A stretch of 7,028 bases of DNA from Brevibacterium picturae. GTDB lineage: Bacteria; Actinomycetota; Actinomycetes; Actinomycetales; Brevibacteriaceae. Under the pieces are notes generated by a model, which did not search any database, was not told the origin of the DNA, and was given only the letters and a program-made list of their open reading frames with translations. Made by a program: the position numbers and the translations under genes. The stretch covers positions 1 to 7,028 of the forward strand of contig NZ_JAKDJU010000155.1 of assembly GCF_030453725.1 (NCBI RefSeq), read 5' to 3'. This document shows, piece by piece, positions 1 to 5,787 of the stretch; within the stretch, counting starts at the first letter, position 1; every line of letters starts with the position of its first letter.

Positions 1-11
1 GCACCGAGCGA

Positions 12-950
12 GTGGGCACCGAGCGCTTCGCCTATCTGGGCCCCGAGGCCACATTCACCGAGGCCGCGCTGCTGAAGTACCTGGATACGCAGGGTCTGCG
101 AACGACGGCGAGGTCCCAGCCCATGCGCAATGCCGTCGCGGCGCTGGACTCCGTCCTCGACGGCGACTGCAGCGCCGCAGTCGTCCCGATCGAGAACTCC
201 GTCGAGGGCGGCGTGCCTGCCACGATCGACGCCCTGACCGATCATGGCCGGCTCCAGATCGTCGCCGAGGTGGTTGTGCCCGTGCGCTTCGTCCTGGCGG
301 TGAAGCCGGGAACGGATCCCAACACGCTGACCTCGTTCGGCTCCCACCCGCACGGTGAGGCGCAGGTGCGGACGTTCATGTCCGCGAACTTCCCCGATGC
401 CGTCTACCTCCCCACCTCATCGACGGCCGCGGCCGCACGGGACCTGGCCAACGACGCCGCCGATCATGTGGCAGCGGTGTGCCCAGCGCTGGCAGCCGAA
501 CGCTACGGTCTTGAGGTCCTCGCCGATGACATCGGAGAACGACAGGACGCCGAGACTCGCTTCGTCGTCGTCGCTCGCCCCGGCACTATTCCTGCACCGA
601 CAGGATCCGATAAGACCACGGTCGTGGCCTCACTGCGCTCCGACCGTGCCGGTGCGCTGTTGGAGATGCTCGAGCAATTCTCCAGCCGTGGTGTGAACAT
701 GTCGCGCATCGAATCCCGGCCCACCGGAGGCGGCCTCGGGCTCTACCAGTTCTCGATCGACCTGTTGGGCCATGTGCACGAGGCCCGGATGGCCGATGCC
801 CTGCAGGGAGTCCACCGTGTGACCCGGAACCTGCGGTTCCTCGGCAGCTACCCCAGCGCCTCGAAGAACACGGTGCCGCTGGACCCGACGACCACAGACG
901 ATTCCTTCGCGGCCGCCACTGCCTGGCTGAATACGACGCTGAACGGCTGA
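12..950 (+). CDS. pheA: Prephenate dehydratase with C-terminal ACT domain
   Basis: Cytoplasmic enzyme that converts prephenate to phenylpyruvate, CO2 and water, the committed step to phenylalanine. The 312-residue protein has the full monofunctional architecture: a periplasmic-binding-protein-like catalytic region (about residues 5-190) followed by an ACT regulatory domain (about 203-280). Visible signatures are AYLGPEATFTEAAL near the N terminus, PIENS (59-63), the STAAA stretch (137-141), the catalytic TRF motif (182-184), and in the ACT domain GALLEML (214-220) and ESRP (234-237), the motif family linked to phenylalanine feedback binding. There is no chorismate mutase domain, as is usual in actinobacteria. 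The GTG at 12 places the family N terminus correctly, but the frame stays open to the window edge and upstream sequence is missing, so an earlier start cannot be excluded. Downstream lies a 225-base gap, so it is probably the last gene of its transcript. Function is confident; only the start is in doubt. Confidence 0.96.
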   Translation: MGTERFAYLGPEATFTEAALLKYLDTQGLRTTARSQPMRNAVAALDSVLDGDCSAAVVPIENSVEGGVPATIDALTDHGRLQIVAEVVVPVRFVLAVKPGTDPNTLTSFGSHPHGEAQVRTFMSANFPDAVYLPTSSTAAAARDLANDAADHVAAVCPALAAERYGLEVLADDIGERQDAETRFVVVARPGTIPAPTGSDKTTVVASLRSDRAGALLEMLEQFSSRGVNMSRIESRPTGGGLGLYQFSIDLLGHVHEARMADALQGVHRVTRNLRFLGSYPSASKNTVPLDPTTTDDSFAAATAWLNTTLNG

Positions 951-964
951 GACCCCATATACCC

Positions 965-984
965 GGCGCCTGGTACCCGGTGCC
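965..984 (+). terminator. Possible weak terminator hairpin after pheA
   Basis: GGCGCC at 965-970 can pair with GGTGCC at 979-984 (six pairs, one of them G-U) around an 8-base loop, 14 bases after the pheA stop codon. No T-run follows, so this is not a classical intrinsic terminator. GC-rich hairpins without a T-run are proposed to act in actinobacteria, but the same bases can also be read as a direct repeat, ACCCGG(C/T)GCC at 961-970 and 975-984. Position is the main support. Confidence 0.3.
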
Positions 985-1004
985 TGCCGTCATAGTGCGC
1001 TCAC

Positions 1005-1070
1005 GGTCGAAATGCCCGCCGAAATCGACCACGGCCCACGAAGGCGGCCGGCGGTCGACCACGTGGCCGC
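1005..1070. promoter_or_regulatory. Cluster of inverted and direct half-sites, possible operator region
   Basis: GGTCGA (1005-1010) and TCGACC (1025-1030) form a 6-base inverted repeat with a 14-base spacer, and the palindrome GGTCGACC follows at 1053-1060. The 9-mer TCGACCACG occurs at 1025-1033 and again at 1055-1063, exactly 30 bases apart. A second palindrome, CCACGTGG (1059-1066), abuts the first, and GCGGCC/GGCCGC arms (1044-1049, 1065-1070) enclose both. Such clustering upstream of a gene is compatible with regulator binding, but TCGA-rich words are common in high-GC DNA, so this is tentative. Confidence 0.25.
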
Positions 1071-1162
1071 GATGTCGGCCGGCGTATGGGCGCTGTGTGT
1101 CCTGGTGGGCTCGGAGGACAGTAGTCTGAGAGTGCATGGGGTCGCCAGGCCCACACATCGAC

Positions 1163-1169
1163 GAAGGAG
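1163..1169 (+). promoter_or_regulatory. Ribosome binding site for the FAD dehydrogenase gene
   Basis: GAAGGAG ends six bases before the ATG at 1176. It is a strong Shine-Dalgarno match at good spacing and fixes this ATG as the start, although the protein then has about 30 extra residues ahead of its FAD-binding fold. Confidence 0.8.
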
Positions 1170-1175
1170 TCGCCC

Positions 1176-3014
1176 ATGGCAAGCAGCTCACCGACCGACG
1201 CTCCCGACCGGGGCGGCGCAGCAGGTTCCTCCGACGGGTCCGGCTTCCCTGACGGACACGGCCGCTTCGACGCGATCGTCGTCGGAGCCGGTCTCGCCGG
1301 GCTGGTCGCCGCTCATGAGCTCAGCCTCGCCGGCAAAAGGGTGCTCATCCTCGACCAGGAGAATCGGGCCAACCTCGGCGGACAGGCCTTCTGGTCACTC
1401 GGCGGTCTCTTCCTCGTCGACTCCCCCGAGCAGCGTCGGCTCGGCGTCCACGACTCACTCGACTTGGCACGGCAGGACTGGGCCACCTCGGCGGGCTTCG
1501 ACCGGGACGAGGACCGCTGGCCCCGGCAGTGGGCCGAGGCCTACCTGGAGTTCGCGGCCGGGGACAAGCGTCGCTACCTCCATGACCTGGGACTGCGTCT
1601 GACTCCGGTCGTCGGCTGGGCCGAACGGGGCGGATCCGGCGCATCCGAACACGGCAATTCCGTGCCGAGATTCCATCTCACGTGGGGCACCGGCCCCGAG
1701 GTGGTGCGGGTCTTCCGTGAGCCGGTGGAACGAGCCGAATCCGCGGGCCTCGTGACCATGGGATTTCGCCACCGGGTCGATGAACTCGTCGTCGAGGACA
1801 GCGGCAACGTCGAGGACGGCGGCCATGGCGACGGAAGCAGCGTCGTCGGGGTTCGCGGGCGAACACTTGCCCCCAGCCACACCGGCCGAGGCATCGAGTC
1901 GAACCGCGATGAGGTCGACGACTTCGAAGTCCACGCCCCCGCGGTCATCGTCACCAGCGGCGGCATCGGACACAACTTCGACCTCATGCGTCAGTACTGG
2001 CCGGTCGAGCGCCTCGGCGAATTCCCGCAGACGATGCTCGCAGGAGTGCCCGCCCATGTCGACGGCCGCATGCTCGCCATTGCCGAACACGCGGGTGCGA
2101 GCCTGATCAACCGGGATCGGATCTGGGCCTACACGGAAGGCATCGAGAACTGGAACCCGGTGTGGCCCAACCACGGTATTCGCATCATTCCCGGGCCCTC
2201 ATCGCTGTGGTTCGACGCCGAAGGCAATCGGTTCCCGGCTCCGAACTATCCCGGGTTCGATACGAACAAGACCATGCGCACAATCTTGTCCACCGGGCAT
2301 GACTACTCATGGTTCGTGCTCAACGAGTCAATCATCCGCAAGGAGTTCGCACTCTCCGGCTCGGAGCAGAACCCGGACATCACGAAGAAGGACTGGCGCC
2401 TGACCCTCGACCGTGCCCGGTCCTCCGATGCGCCCGGCCCGGTGGAGGCGTTCAAGAAGTTCGGCGCGGACTTCGTCGTCGCCGACACCACCGAGGAACT
2501 CGTCGCGGGGATGAACGAGCGCTCGCGCGGGCCCGTCATCGATCATGACCGCCTCCTCGGACAGATCGTCGAACGCGATCGGCAGATGGACAATGCGTTC
2601 TCCAAGGATGCGCAGGTCCAGGCGATTCACAATGCCAGGAACTACCTCGGCGACAAGATCGTGCGGGTGCAGAAGCCGCACAAGATCCTCGACCCGGCCC
2701 ATGGACCTCTCATCGCGGTGCGCTTGAGTCTGCTCTCACGCAAGACGCTGGGCGGATTGGAGACGAACCTCGATGCCCAGGTCATCGGGGTCGGCGGTGC
2801 ACCGATTCCCGGGCTGTATGCCGCCGGTGAGGTGACCGGATTCGGCGGCGGGGGCATGCACGGCTACAACGCGCTGGAAGGAACGTTCCTCGGCGGCTGC
2901 ATCTTCTCGGGGATGCGCGCCGGGCGGGCCGTGGCGAAGCACTCCGGAGCGCGCGGGGCTGTGGCCGGGGGCGGGCCATACGACGTCAATCGAACGGAGC
3001 AGTGGTCAGAGTGA
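1176..3014 (+). CDS. FAD-binding dehydrogenase (COG3573, Rv0785-like)
   Basis: Predicted soluble flavoprotein oxidoreductase of the FAD_binding_2 / fumarate reductase-ketosteroid dehydrogenase superfamily. The closest recognisable type is the uncharacterised actinobacterial COG3573 group that includes M. tuberculosis Rv0785. At 612 residues it is somewhat longer than the roughly 550 usual for that group, partly because of a Gly/Ser/Asp-rich leader (1-30) with no signal peptide. The dinucleotide-binding motif GAGLAG is at 37-42 with acidic D60/E62 ending the second strand, and a second FAD contact is SGGIG (261-265). The C-terminal FAD segment runs from GLYAAGEVTGFGGGG (546-560) through HGYNALEGT to about residue 584. 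The large middle part (about 270-540) is the substrate-binding region. It lacks flavin-attachment and Fe-S signatures, so it is unlikely to be a respiratory fumarate reductase. Its stop codon overlaps the start of the next gene, implying coupled translation with an SDR. The substrate is unknown; a steroid-like or cyclic ketone is possible but unproven. Confidence 0.9.
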   Translation: MASSSPTDAPDRGGAAGSSDGSGFPDGHGRFDAIVVGAGLAGLVAAHELSLAGKRVLILDQENRANLGGQAFWSLGGLFLVDSPEQRRLGVHDSLDLARQDWATSAGFDRDEDRWPRQWAEAYLEFAAGDKRRYLHDLGLRLTPVVGWAERGGSGASEHGNSVPRFHLTWGTGPEVVRVFREPVERAESAGLVTMGFRHRVDELVVEDSGNVEDGGHGDGSSVVGVRGRTLAPSHTGRGIESNRDEVDDFEVHAPAVIVTSGGIGHNFDLMRQYWPVERLGEFPQTMLAGVPAHVDGRMLAIAEHAGASLINRDRIWAYTEGIENWNPVWPNHGIRIIPGPSSLWFDAEGNRFPAPNYPGFDTNKTMRTILSTGHDYSWFVLNESIIRKEFALSGSEQNPDITKKDWRLTLDRARSSDAPGPVEAFKKFGADFVVADTTEELVAGMNERSRGPVIDHDRLLGQIVERDRQMDNAFSKDAQVQAIHNARNYLGDKIVRVQKPHKILDPAHGPLIAVRLSLLSRKTLGGLETNLDAQVIGVGGAPIPGLYAAGEVTGFGGGGMHGYNALEGTFLGGCIFSGMRAGRAVAKHSGARGAVAGGGPYDVNRTEQWSE

Positions 3015-3820
3015 ATACCAATCTCACAGTGCTCGTCACCGGCGGCACCTCCGGCATCGGCGCCGCACTGGTCAGGGTGCTGGCAGACAGAGGCTATGCG
3101 GTCCTGACCACGAGTCGAGATCCCGAGCGGATCCGGGCGAGCGAACGGGTCCCCGGTGTGCGCTATCTTCGGCTCGACCTCGCCGACCCCGGCAGCGTCG
3201 AGGCCCTGAAGAACGAGGTCGCCGAGGTCGACGTTCTCGTCAACAACGCCGGCGAGAGCCAGTCAGGCCCCTTCGAGGAGCTTCCGCCCGAGGCCGTCGA
3301 CCGCCTGTTCCGGACGAATGTCTTCGGGCCGGTGCGGCTGAGCCAGCTCGCCCTGGCAGGAATGCGCCAGCGGCGTCGTGGCCGGATCATCATGGTCGGG
3401 TCCATGCTCGCAAGCTTCCCCCTTGCCCATCGCAGCTCCTATGTCGCATCCAAAGCCGCCCTGCGCGGGTTCGCCACGGCCGCGCGCCAGGAGCTCTCGC
3501 CGTTCGATGTGTGGGTCAGCGTCGTCGAGCCAGGGTCCATCTCCACCGGAATCGGCAACCGGCGGACGAAGTACCTCACCCCCGATTCCGCCTACACCGA
3601 CGACGTGACCACAATGCTTGAGCACCTCGATGACAATGAGCGAAACGGCATCTCACCGGAAACCGTCGCCGCGACCATCGTCACGGCCATCGAAGCCACC
3701 AGGCCCCGCGAATTCTATGCTGCGGGCAGCAGGTCGCCGTTGCCGTTCCTGCTCAAACGGGTACTTCCGCGAGGTGTGATGTCACGGATCATTGCGGGCC
3801 AGCACGGACTCAAGCGGTGA
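3011..3820 (+). CDS. Classical short-chain dehydrogenase/reductase (SDR)
   Basis: NAD(P)-dependent oxidoreductase of about 269 residues, cytoplasmic, with a single Rossmann domain. With the start at 3011, the cofactor motif TGGTSGIG is at 10-17, NNAG at 78-81, the structural Asn at N103, catalytic Ser at S131, and the YxxxK pair at Y144/K148 (YVASK), followed by PGS at 174-176. S35-R36 after the second strand suggests preference for NADP(H). All catalytic residues are present. I chose GTG 3011 because it gives the GTGA 4-base overlap with the previous stop, typical of translational coupling, with GGAG at 2996-2999 as a somewhat distant ribosome binding site. GTG 3002 is an alternative that adds three residues but leaves only two bases after GGAG. 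Coupling to the FAD dehydrogenase suggests the two oxidise or reduce the same molecule in sequence. The substrate cannot be read from the sequence; the family covers alcohols, ketones, acyl chains and steroids. Confidence 0.9.
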   Translation: MNTNLTVLVTGGTSGIGAALVRVLADRGYAVLTTSRDPERIRASERVPGVRYLRLDLADPGSVEALKNEVAEVDVLVNNAGESQSGPFEELPPEAVDRLFRTNVFGPVRLSQLALAGMRQRRRGRIIMVGSMLASFPLAHRSSYVASKAALRGFATAARQELSPFDVWVSVVEPGSISTGIGNRRTKYLTPDSAYTDDVTTMLEHLDDNERNGISPETVAATIVTAIEATRPREFYAAGSRSPLPFLLKRVLPRGVMSRIIAGQHGLKR

Positions 3821-3839
3821 TCGCCGCCGGGCGATTCGG
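3821..3839. other. Short convergent gap, possible bidirectional terminator
   Basis: Only 19 bases separate the stop codons of the two converging genes. CGCC (3822-3825) can pair with GGCG (3830-3833) around a 4-base loop. The stem is short and has no T-run on either strand, so termination here is a guess. Read-through from either side would produce antisense RNA to the other unit. Confidence 0.25.
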
Positions 3840-4772
3840 CTACTGGAGACGCGAGGGCACGAGATGCTGGGTCGTCGAGATTCCCAGCACGCGGTGCTGA
3901 CGGGTGAGGTTGTAGGTCCGGTCGTGCTGGAGGTATTCGACGAGGAACAGCTCGGCTCGATTGCCCCGTTTGAAGAACGTCTTGATCTTCAGGCCCAGCT
4001 TCGCGGCGAACAGTGCCTTGTCCTTCGCGATCGCGTCGATGACCACAGGCTCATAGTCCATGCGGGCGAAGTGCGTGGAGACCGCGTCCTTGAGCTTGTA
4101 CGGGGTCGGGTCTCCGATGTTGAACGGTCCCGAGGCCGACGGCACGTCGACGCAGGCGATCGCCGCGCGCACCAAATTGTCGATATGGGTCAGGGTGATC
4201 TTCTGCCTGCCGCCGCCGGGAAGTCGCAGGACCCCCTTCTTCGCCACTCGGCTCAGATACGGCATGAGCATCGTCTCCCCCTGCCCGTAGACCGCGGCCG
4301 GTCGGAGGATGGCGGCATCGGGGCGGATCCGCATCACGAGCTGCTCGGCCAAGGCATGCGTCCTCGAATAGGCATCGTGGAAATCGTTGGGATCCTTGGG
4401 GCCGGCTTCTTCCCACAGGTCCGAATGAGGCTCGGTGGTGGCATAGACCGTTGTCGAAGAGATATGCACGATCCGCGCCTTCGCGAATGCGTCGAGCACG
4501 TTCCTGGTCCCCGTGACCTTCACGCTGTAGAGCTCATCGTCGTCGGCGCTGACTTCAGCGATGCCTGCGCAGTGGAAGACCGCCGAGGCCTTCGCCGCCA
4601 GGGACGTCACTGATTCGGGTGCAGGTTCGGTGATGTCCCAGGTTTGGAAGTTCACACCGGGGATCTCAGGGTCGCGTCGCCCCAGCGCGTAGACCGTCTC
4701 ATCCCTGGTCGCCAGGGCACGGGCGATGGCGCCACCGATGAAGCCGCTGGCTCCGGTCACGATTACCGCCAC
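3840..4772 (-). CDS. NAD-dependent epimerase/dehydratase family protein (extended SDR)
   Basis: Protein of 310 residues with an extended-SDR Rossmann fold of the NAD-epimerase/3-beta-hydroxysteroid-dehydrogenase type. The glycine motif GASGFIG is at 7-13 (GxxGxxG). D46 sits at the adenine-contact position, HCAG is at 67-70, and the active-site strand HISSTTVY (103-110) puts S106 where GalE has its catalytic Ser. RPAAVYG at 157-163 and the HIDNL segment (196-200) are also typical. The catalytic tyrosine is Y135, but the expected Lys four residues later is His139 (YSRTH; codon CAT, 4358-4356), which is unusual and may weaken classical redox activity. The GTG start at 4772 is well supported by GGAGG seven bases upstream. 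It lies 78 bases downstream of the crotonase-like gene on the same strand and is probably co-transcribed with it. Residues 260-310 are basic and diverge from sugar epimerases. Substrate unknown; sugar-nucleotide and sterol or lipid roles are both possible. Confidence 0.87.
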   Translation of the reverse strand: MAVIVTGASGFIGGAIARALATRDETVYALGRRDPEIPGVNFQTWDITEPAPESVTSLAAKASAVFHCAGIAEVSADDDELYSVKVTGTRNVLDAFAKARIVHISSTTVYATTEPHSDLWEEAGPKDPNDFHDAYSRTHALAEQLVMRIRPDAAILRPAAVYGQGETMLMPYLSRVAKKGVLRLPGGGRQKITLTHIDNLVRAAIACVDVPSASGPFNIGDPTPYKLKDAVSTHFARMDYEPVVIDAIAKDKALFAAKLGLKIKTFFKRGNRAELFLVEYLQHDRTYNLTRQHRVLGISTTQHLVPSRLQ

Positions 4773-4850
4773 GTCTGATCCTCCATCATCGTCTGAAGCA
4801 TCTCATCCGGTCCGTCCGGACAAGCCACACAGTCATAGGAAATCACACTG
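4773..4850 (-). other. 78-base spacer inside the crotonase-epimerase unit
   Basis: The spacer between two same-strand genes carries the GGAGG site for the downstream gene and a GTCCGGAC palindrome at 4814-4821. ACAGT (4829-4833) and ACTGT (4847-4851) form a loose 5-base inverted repeat with a 13-base loop that touches the upstream stop codon. There is no T-run and no clear -35/-10 pair, so I read the two genes as a probable operon, with a separate internal promoter possible but not shown. Confidence 0.45.
4780..4784 (-). promoter_or_regulatory. Ribosome binding site for the epimerase-family gene
   Basis: On the - strand, GGAGG lies seven bases before the GTG start at 4772. It is the best Shine-Dalgarno match nearby and settles the choice of a GTG rather than an ATG start. 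Confidence 0.8.
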
Positions 4851-5630
4851 TCAGCCCCGATGCTGCCACGCAGGCTCTCTTCTGCCCAGAAAAGCATCGA
4901 TCCCCTCCTGCGCATCGGCTGCGACGGCGTTGTGCGCCATCACCTCCGACATGCGTCCGTAGGCCTCTGCCACAGGCAGATCACGCTGCTCGTAGAACGC
5001 CGCTTTGCCTAGTGCCACTGTAGCCGACGAGGCGGACGCGACCTTCCGCGCCAGCTGGGCAGTCGCCGTCTCCAACTCGTCATCGGCAACCACGTCGGAG
5101 ACCAGCCCGAACGTCAGAGCATCGGCAGCACTGAGGAAGTCCCCGGTCAGCAGCATCCGCATCGCCGTCTTCGCCGGCACCGCCCGAGTCAGCGCCACCA
5201 TGGGCGTGGAGCAGAACAGGCCGATCTTCACACCCGGGGTGGCGAACCGAGCCGACTGCGCTGCCACCGCCAGGTCGCAGCTGGCAACGAGTTGGCACCC
5301 GGCTGCGGTCGCCACACCTTGGACCTGTGCAATGACCGGCTGCGGGATCGACTGGATCAGCTGCATGAGTTCCGAGCAGACGGCGAAGGTCTCCTGCTGC
5401 GATTCCAACTCGGCTCCACGGATCTCTTTGAGATCATGCCCGGAGCTGAAGACGTGTCCTGCGGTGGACAGGATCACTGCACGGACGTCGGTGCGTCGGC
5501 CCACCTCGGCGAGGGTGTCGACGAGCTCTTCCATCACGGAGCGCGACAGCGCATTCCGGGTGTCTGGTTCGTTGATCGAAATCGTCGCGACTGCGTCGTC
5601 GGCCAGAGAGAATACAATTGAGTCAGACAT
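4851..5630 (-). CDS. ECHDC3-like enoyl-CoA hydratase/isomerase family protein
   Basis: Crotonase-fold protein of 259 residues, a normal single-domain length. The first oxyanion-hole segment is FSSGHDLKE (61-69). The second is AAGCQLVASCDLA (109-121) with G111 in the oxyanion position, followed by FATPGVKIGLFCSTP (129-143) and a C terminus ending in GRREPAWQH. These segments match my recollection of the eukaryotic ECHDC3 group closely, including GCQLVASCD and ATPGV.(V/I)GLFCSTP. Both glutamates of classical enoyl-CoA hydratase (E144 and E164 in the rat mitochondrial enzyme) are replaced, by Q113 and G133. Acyl-CoA binding is therefore likely, but true hydratase activity is doubtful. The start at 5630 aligns with the family N terminus; the frame stays open far upstream, but that part is antisense to the antiporter gene and is not credible protein. 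No good Shine-Dalgarno precedes the ATG. It is first gene of a probable operon with the epimerase-family gene. Confidence 0.92.
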   Translation of the reverse strand: MSDSIVFSLADDAVATISINEPDTRNALSRSVMEELVDTLAEVGRRTDVRAVILSTAGHVFSSGHDLKEIRGAELESQQETFAVCSELMQLIQSIPQPVIAQVQGVATAAGCQLVASCDLAVAAQSARFATPGVKIGLFCSTPMVALTRAVPAKTAMRMLLTGDFLSAADALTFGLVSDVVADDELETATAQLARKVASASSATVALGKAAFYEQRDLPVAEAYGRMSEVMAHNAVAADAQEGIDAFLGRREPAWQHRG

Positions 5631-5644
5631 AACAGCATTCTGCC

Positions 5645-5650
5645 AAAATA
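5645..5650 (-). promoter_or_regulatory. Possible -10 element for the crotonase-like gene
   Basis: On the - strand TATTTT lies 14 bases before the ATG at 5630. It matches four of six positions of the TATAAT consensus, in an A/T-rich patch. The best -35 candidate (TTTCCG, 15 bases further up) is poor. If real, the transcript would start only a few bases before the ATG, consistent with the lack of a Shine-Dalgarno and with leaderless or near-leaderless translation, which is common in actinobacteria. Confidence 0.3.
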
Positions 5651-5719
5651 TCGTTGGTCCCGGCACGGAAACCTGATGTGGATTCGTTTCTGAGTCCTTG
5701 CCAGGCGCCCTCGAGCAGA

Positions 5720-5736
5720 CGATGTTGATGACATCG
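5720..5736. repeat. Inverted repeat CGATGT-n5-ACATCG
   Basis: Perfect 6-base arms CGATGT (5720-5725) and ACATCG (5731-5736) are separated by TGATG, a 17-base dyad in the divergent promoter region. Its length and spacing suit a dimeric regulator. A TTGATG hexamer (5725-5730) inside it resembles a -35 element for the + strand gene, though no matching -10 is visible. Confidence 0.4.
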
Positions 5737-5747
5737 ACGCCAGTGCT

Positions 5748-5761
5748 GCGGTGCGCACCGC
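5748..5761. repeat. Perfect 14-base palindrome GCGGTGCGCACCGC
   Basis: An uninterrupted 14-base palindrome centred between 5754 and 5755 ends 26 bases before the antiporter ATG and 14 bases before its ribosome binding site. It may be an operator, or, as RNA, a compact hairpin in the 5' leader. With no spacer the RNA hairpin would need a loop taken from the centre, leaving about five pairs. Confidence 0.4.
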
Positions 5762-5775
5762 CTGCCTGACATTGC

Positions 5776-5782
5776 GAGGAGA
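5776..5782 (+). promoter_or_regulatory. Ribosome binding site for the antiporter gene
   Basis: GAGGAGA ends five bases before the ATG at 5788. This strong match, plus the hydrophobic N terminus that follows, fixes the start of the antiporter. Confidence 0.8.
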
Positions 5783-5787
5783 CGACC

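Larger units (their letters stand above)
951..1175. other. Intergenic region between pheA and the FAD dehydrogenase gene
   Basis: This 225-base stretch has no convincing small gene. It holds the weak hairpin at its left end and a cluster of GGTCGA/TCGACC half-sites at 1005-1070. The only -10-like hexamer I noticed is TAGTCT at 1122-1127, and no acceptable -35 lies 16-18 bases ahead of it. The promoter of the FAD dehydrogenase gene is presumably here but cannot be placed with confidence. The last bases contain a good ribosome binding site. Confidence 0.6.
5631..5787. other. Divergent intergenic region with two inverted repeats
   Basis: These 157 bases separate the - strand crotonase-like gene from the + strand antiporter gene and must hold both promoters. 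The left part (5631-5700) is visibly richer in A/T than the surroundings. The right part contains two inverted repeats, listed separately, and the antiporter ribosome binding site. No RNA gene or small ORF with convincing signals was seen. Confidence 0.6.

Noticed and set aside
1098..1127. Promoter for the FAD dehydrogenase gene built on TAGTCT at 1122-1127
   Set aside because: No hexamer resembling TTGACA lies 16-18 bases upstream (the sequence there is TGTCCT or GTCCTG), so it was not listed as a feature.
1455..2174. 239-residue - strand reading frame inside the FAD dehydrogenase gene
   Set aside because: It is a shadow frame. The + strand frame encodes a conserved flavoprotein and there is no start signal for the - strand frame.
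3792..4613. 273-residue + strand reading frame opposite the epimerase-family gene
   Set aside because: It overlaps the end of the SDR gene and mirrors the epimerase coding strand. Its composition (many Arg, Gly, His, Val) is typical of an antisense artefact and no domain is recognisable.
5643..5657. CCAA...TTGG inverted repeat near the crotonase-like start
   Set aside because: The arms are only four bases long with seven unpaired bases between them, which is expected by chance.
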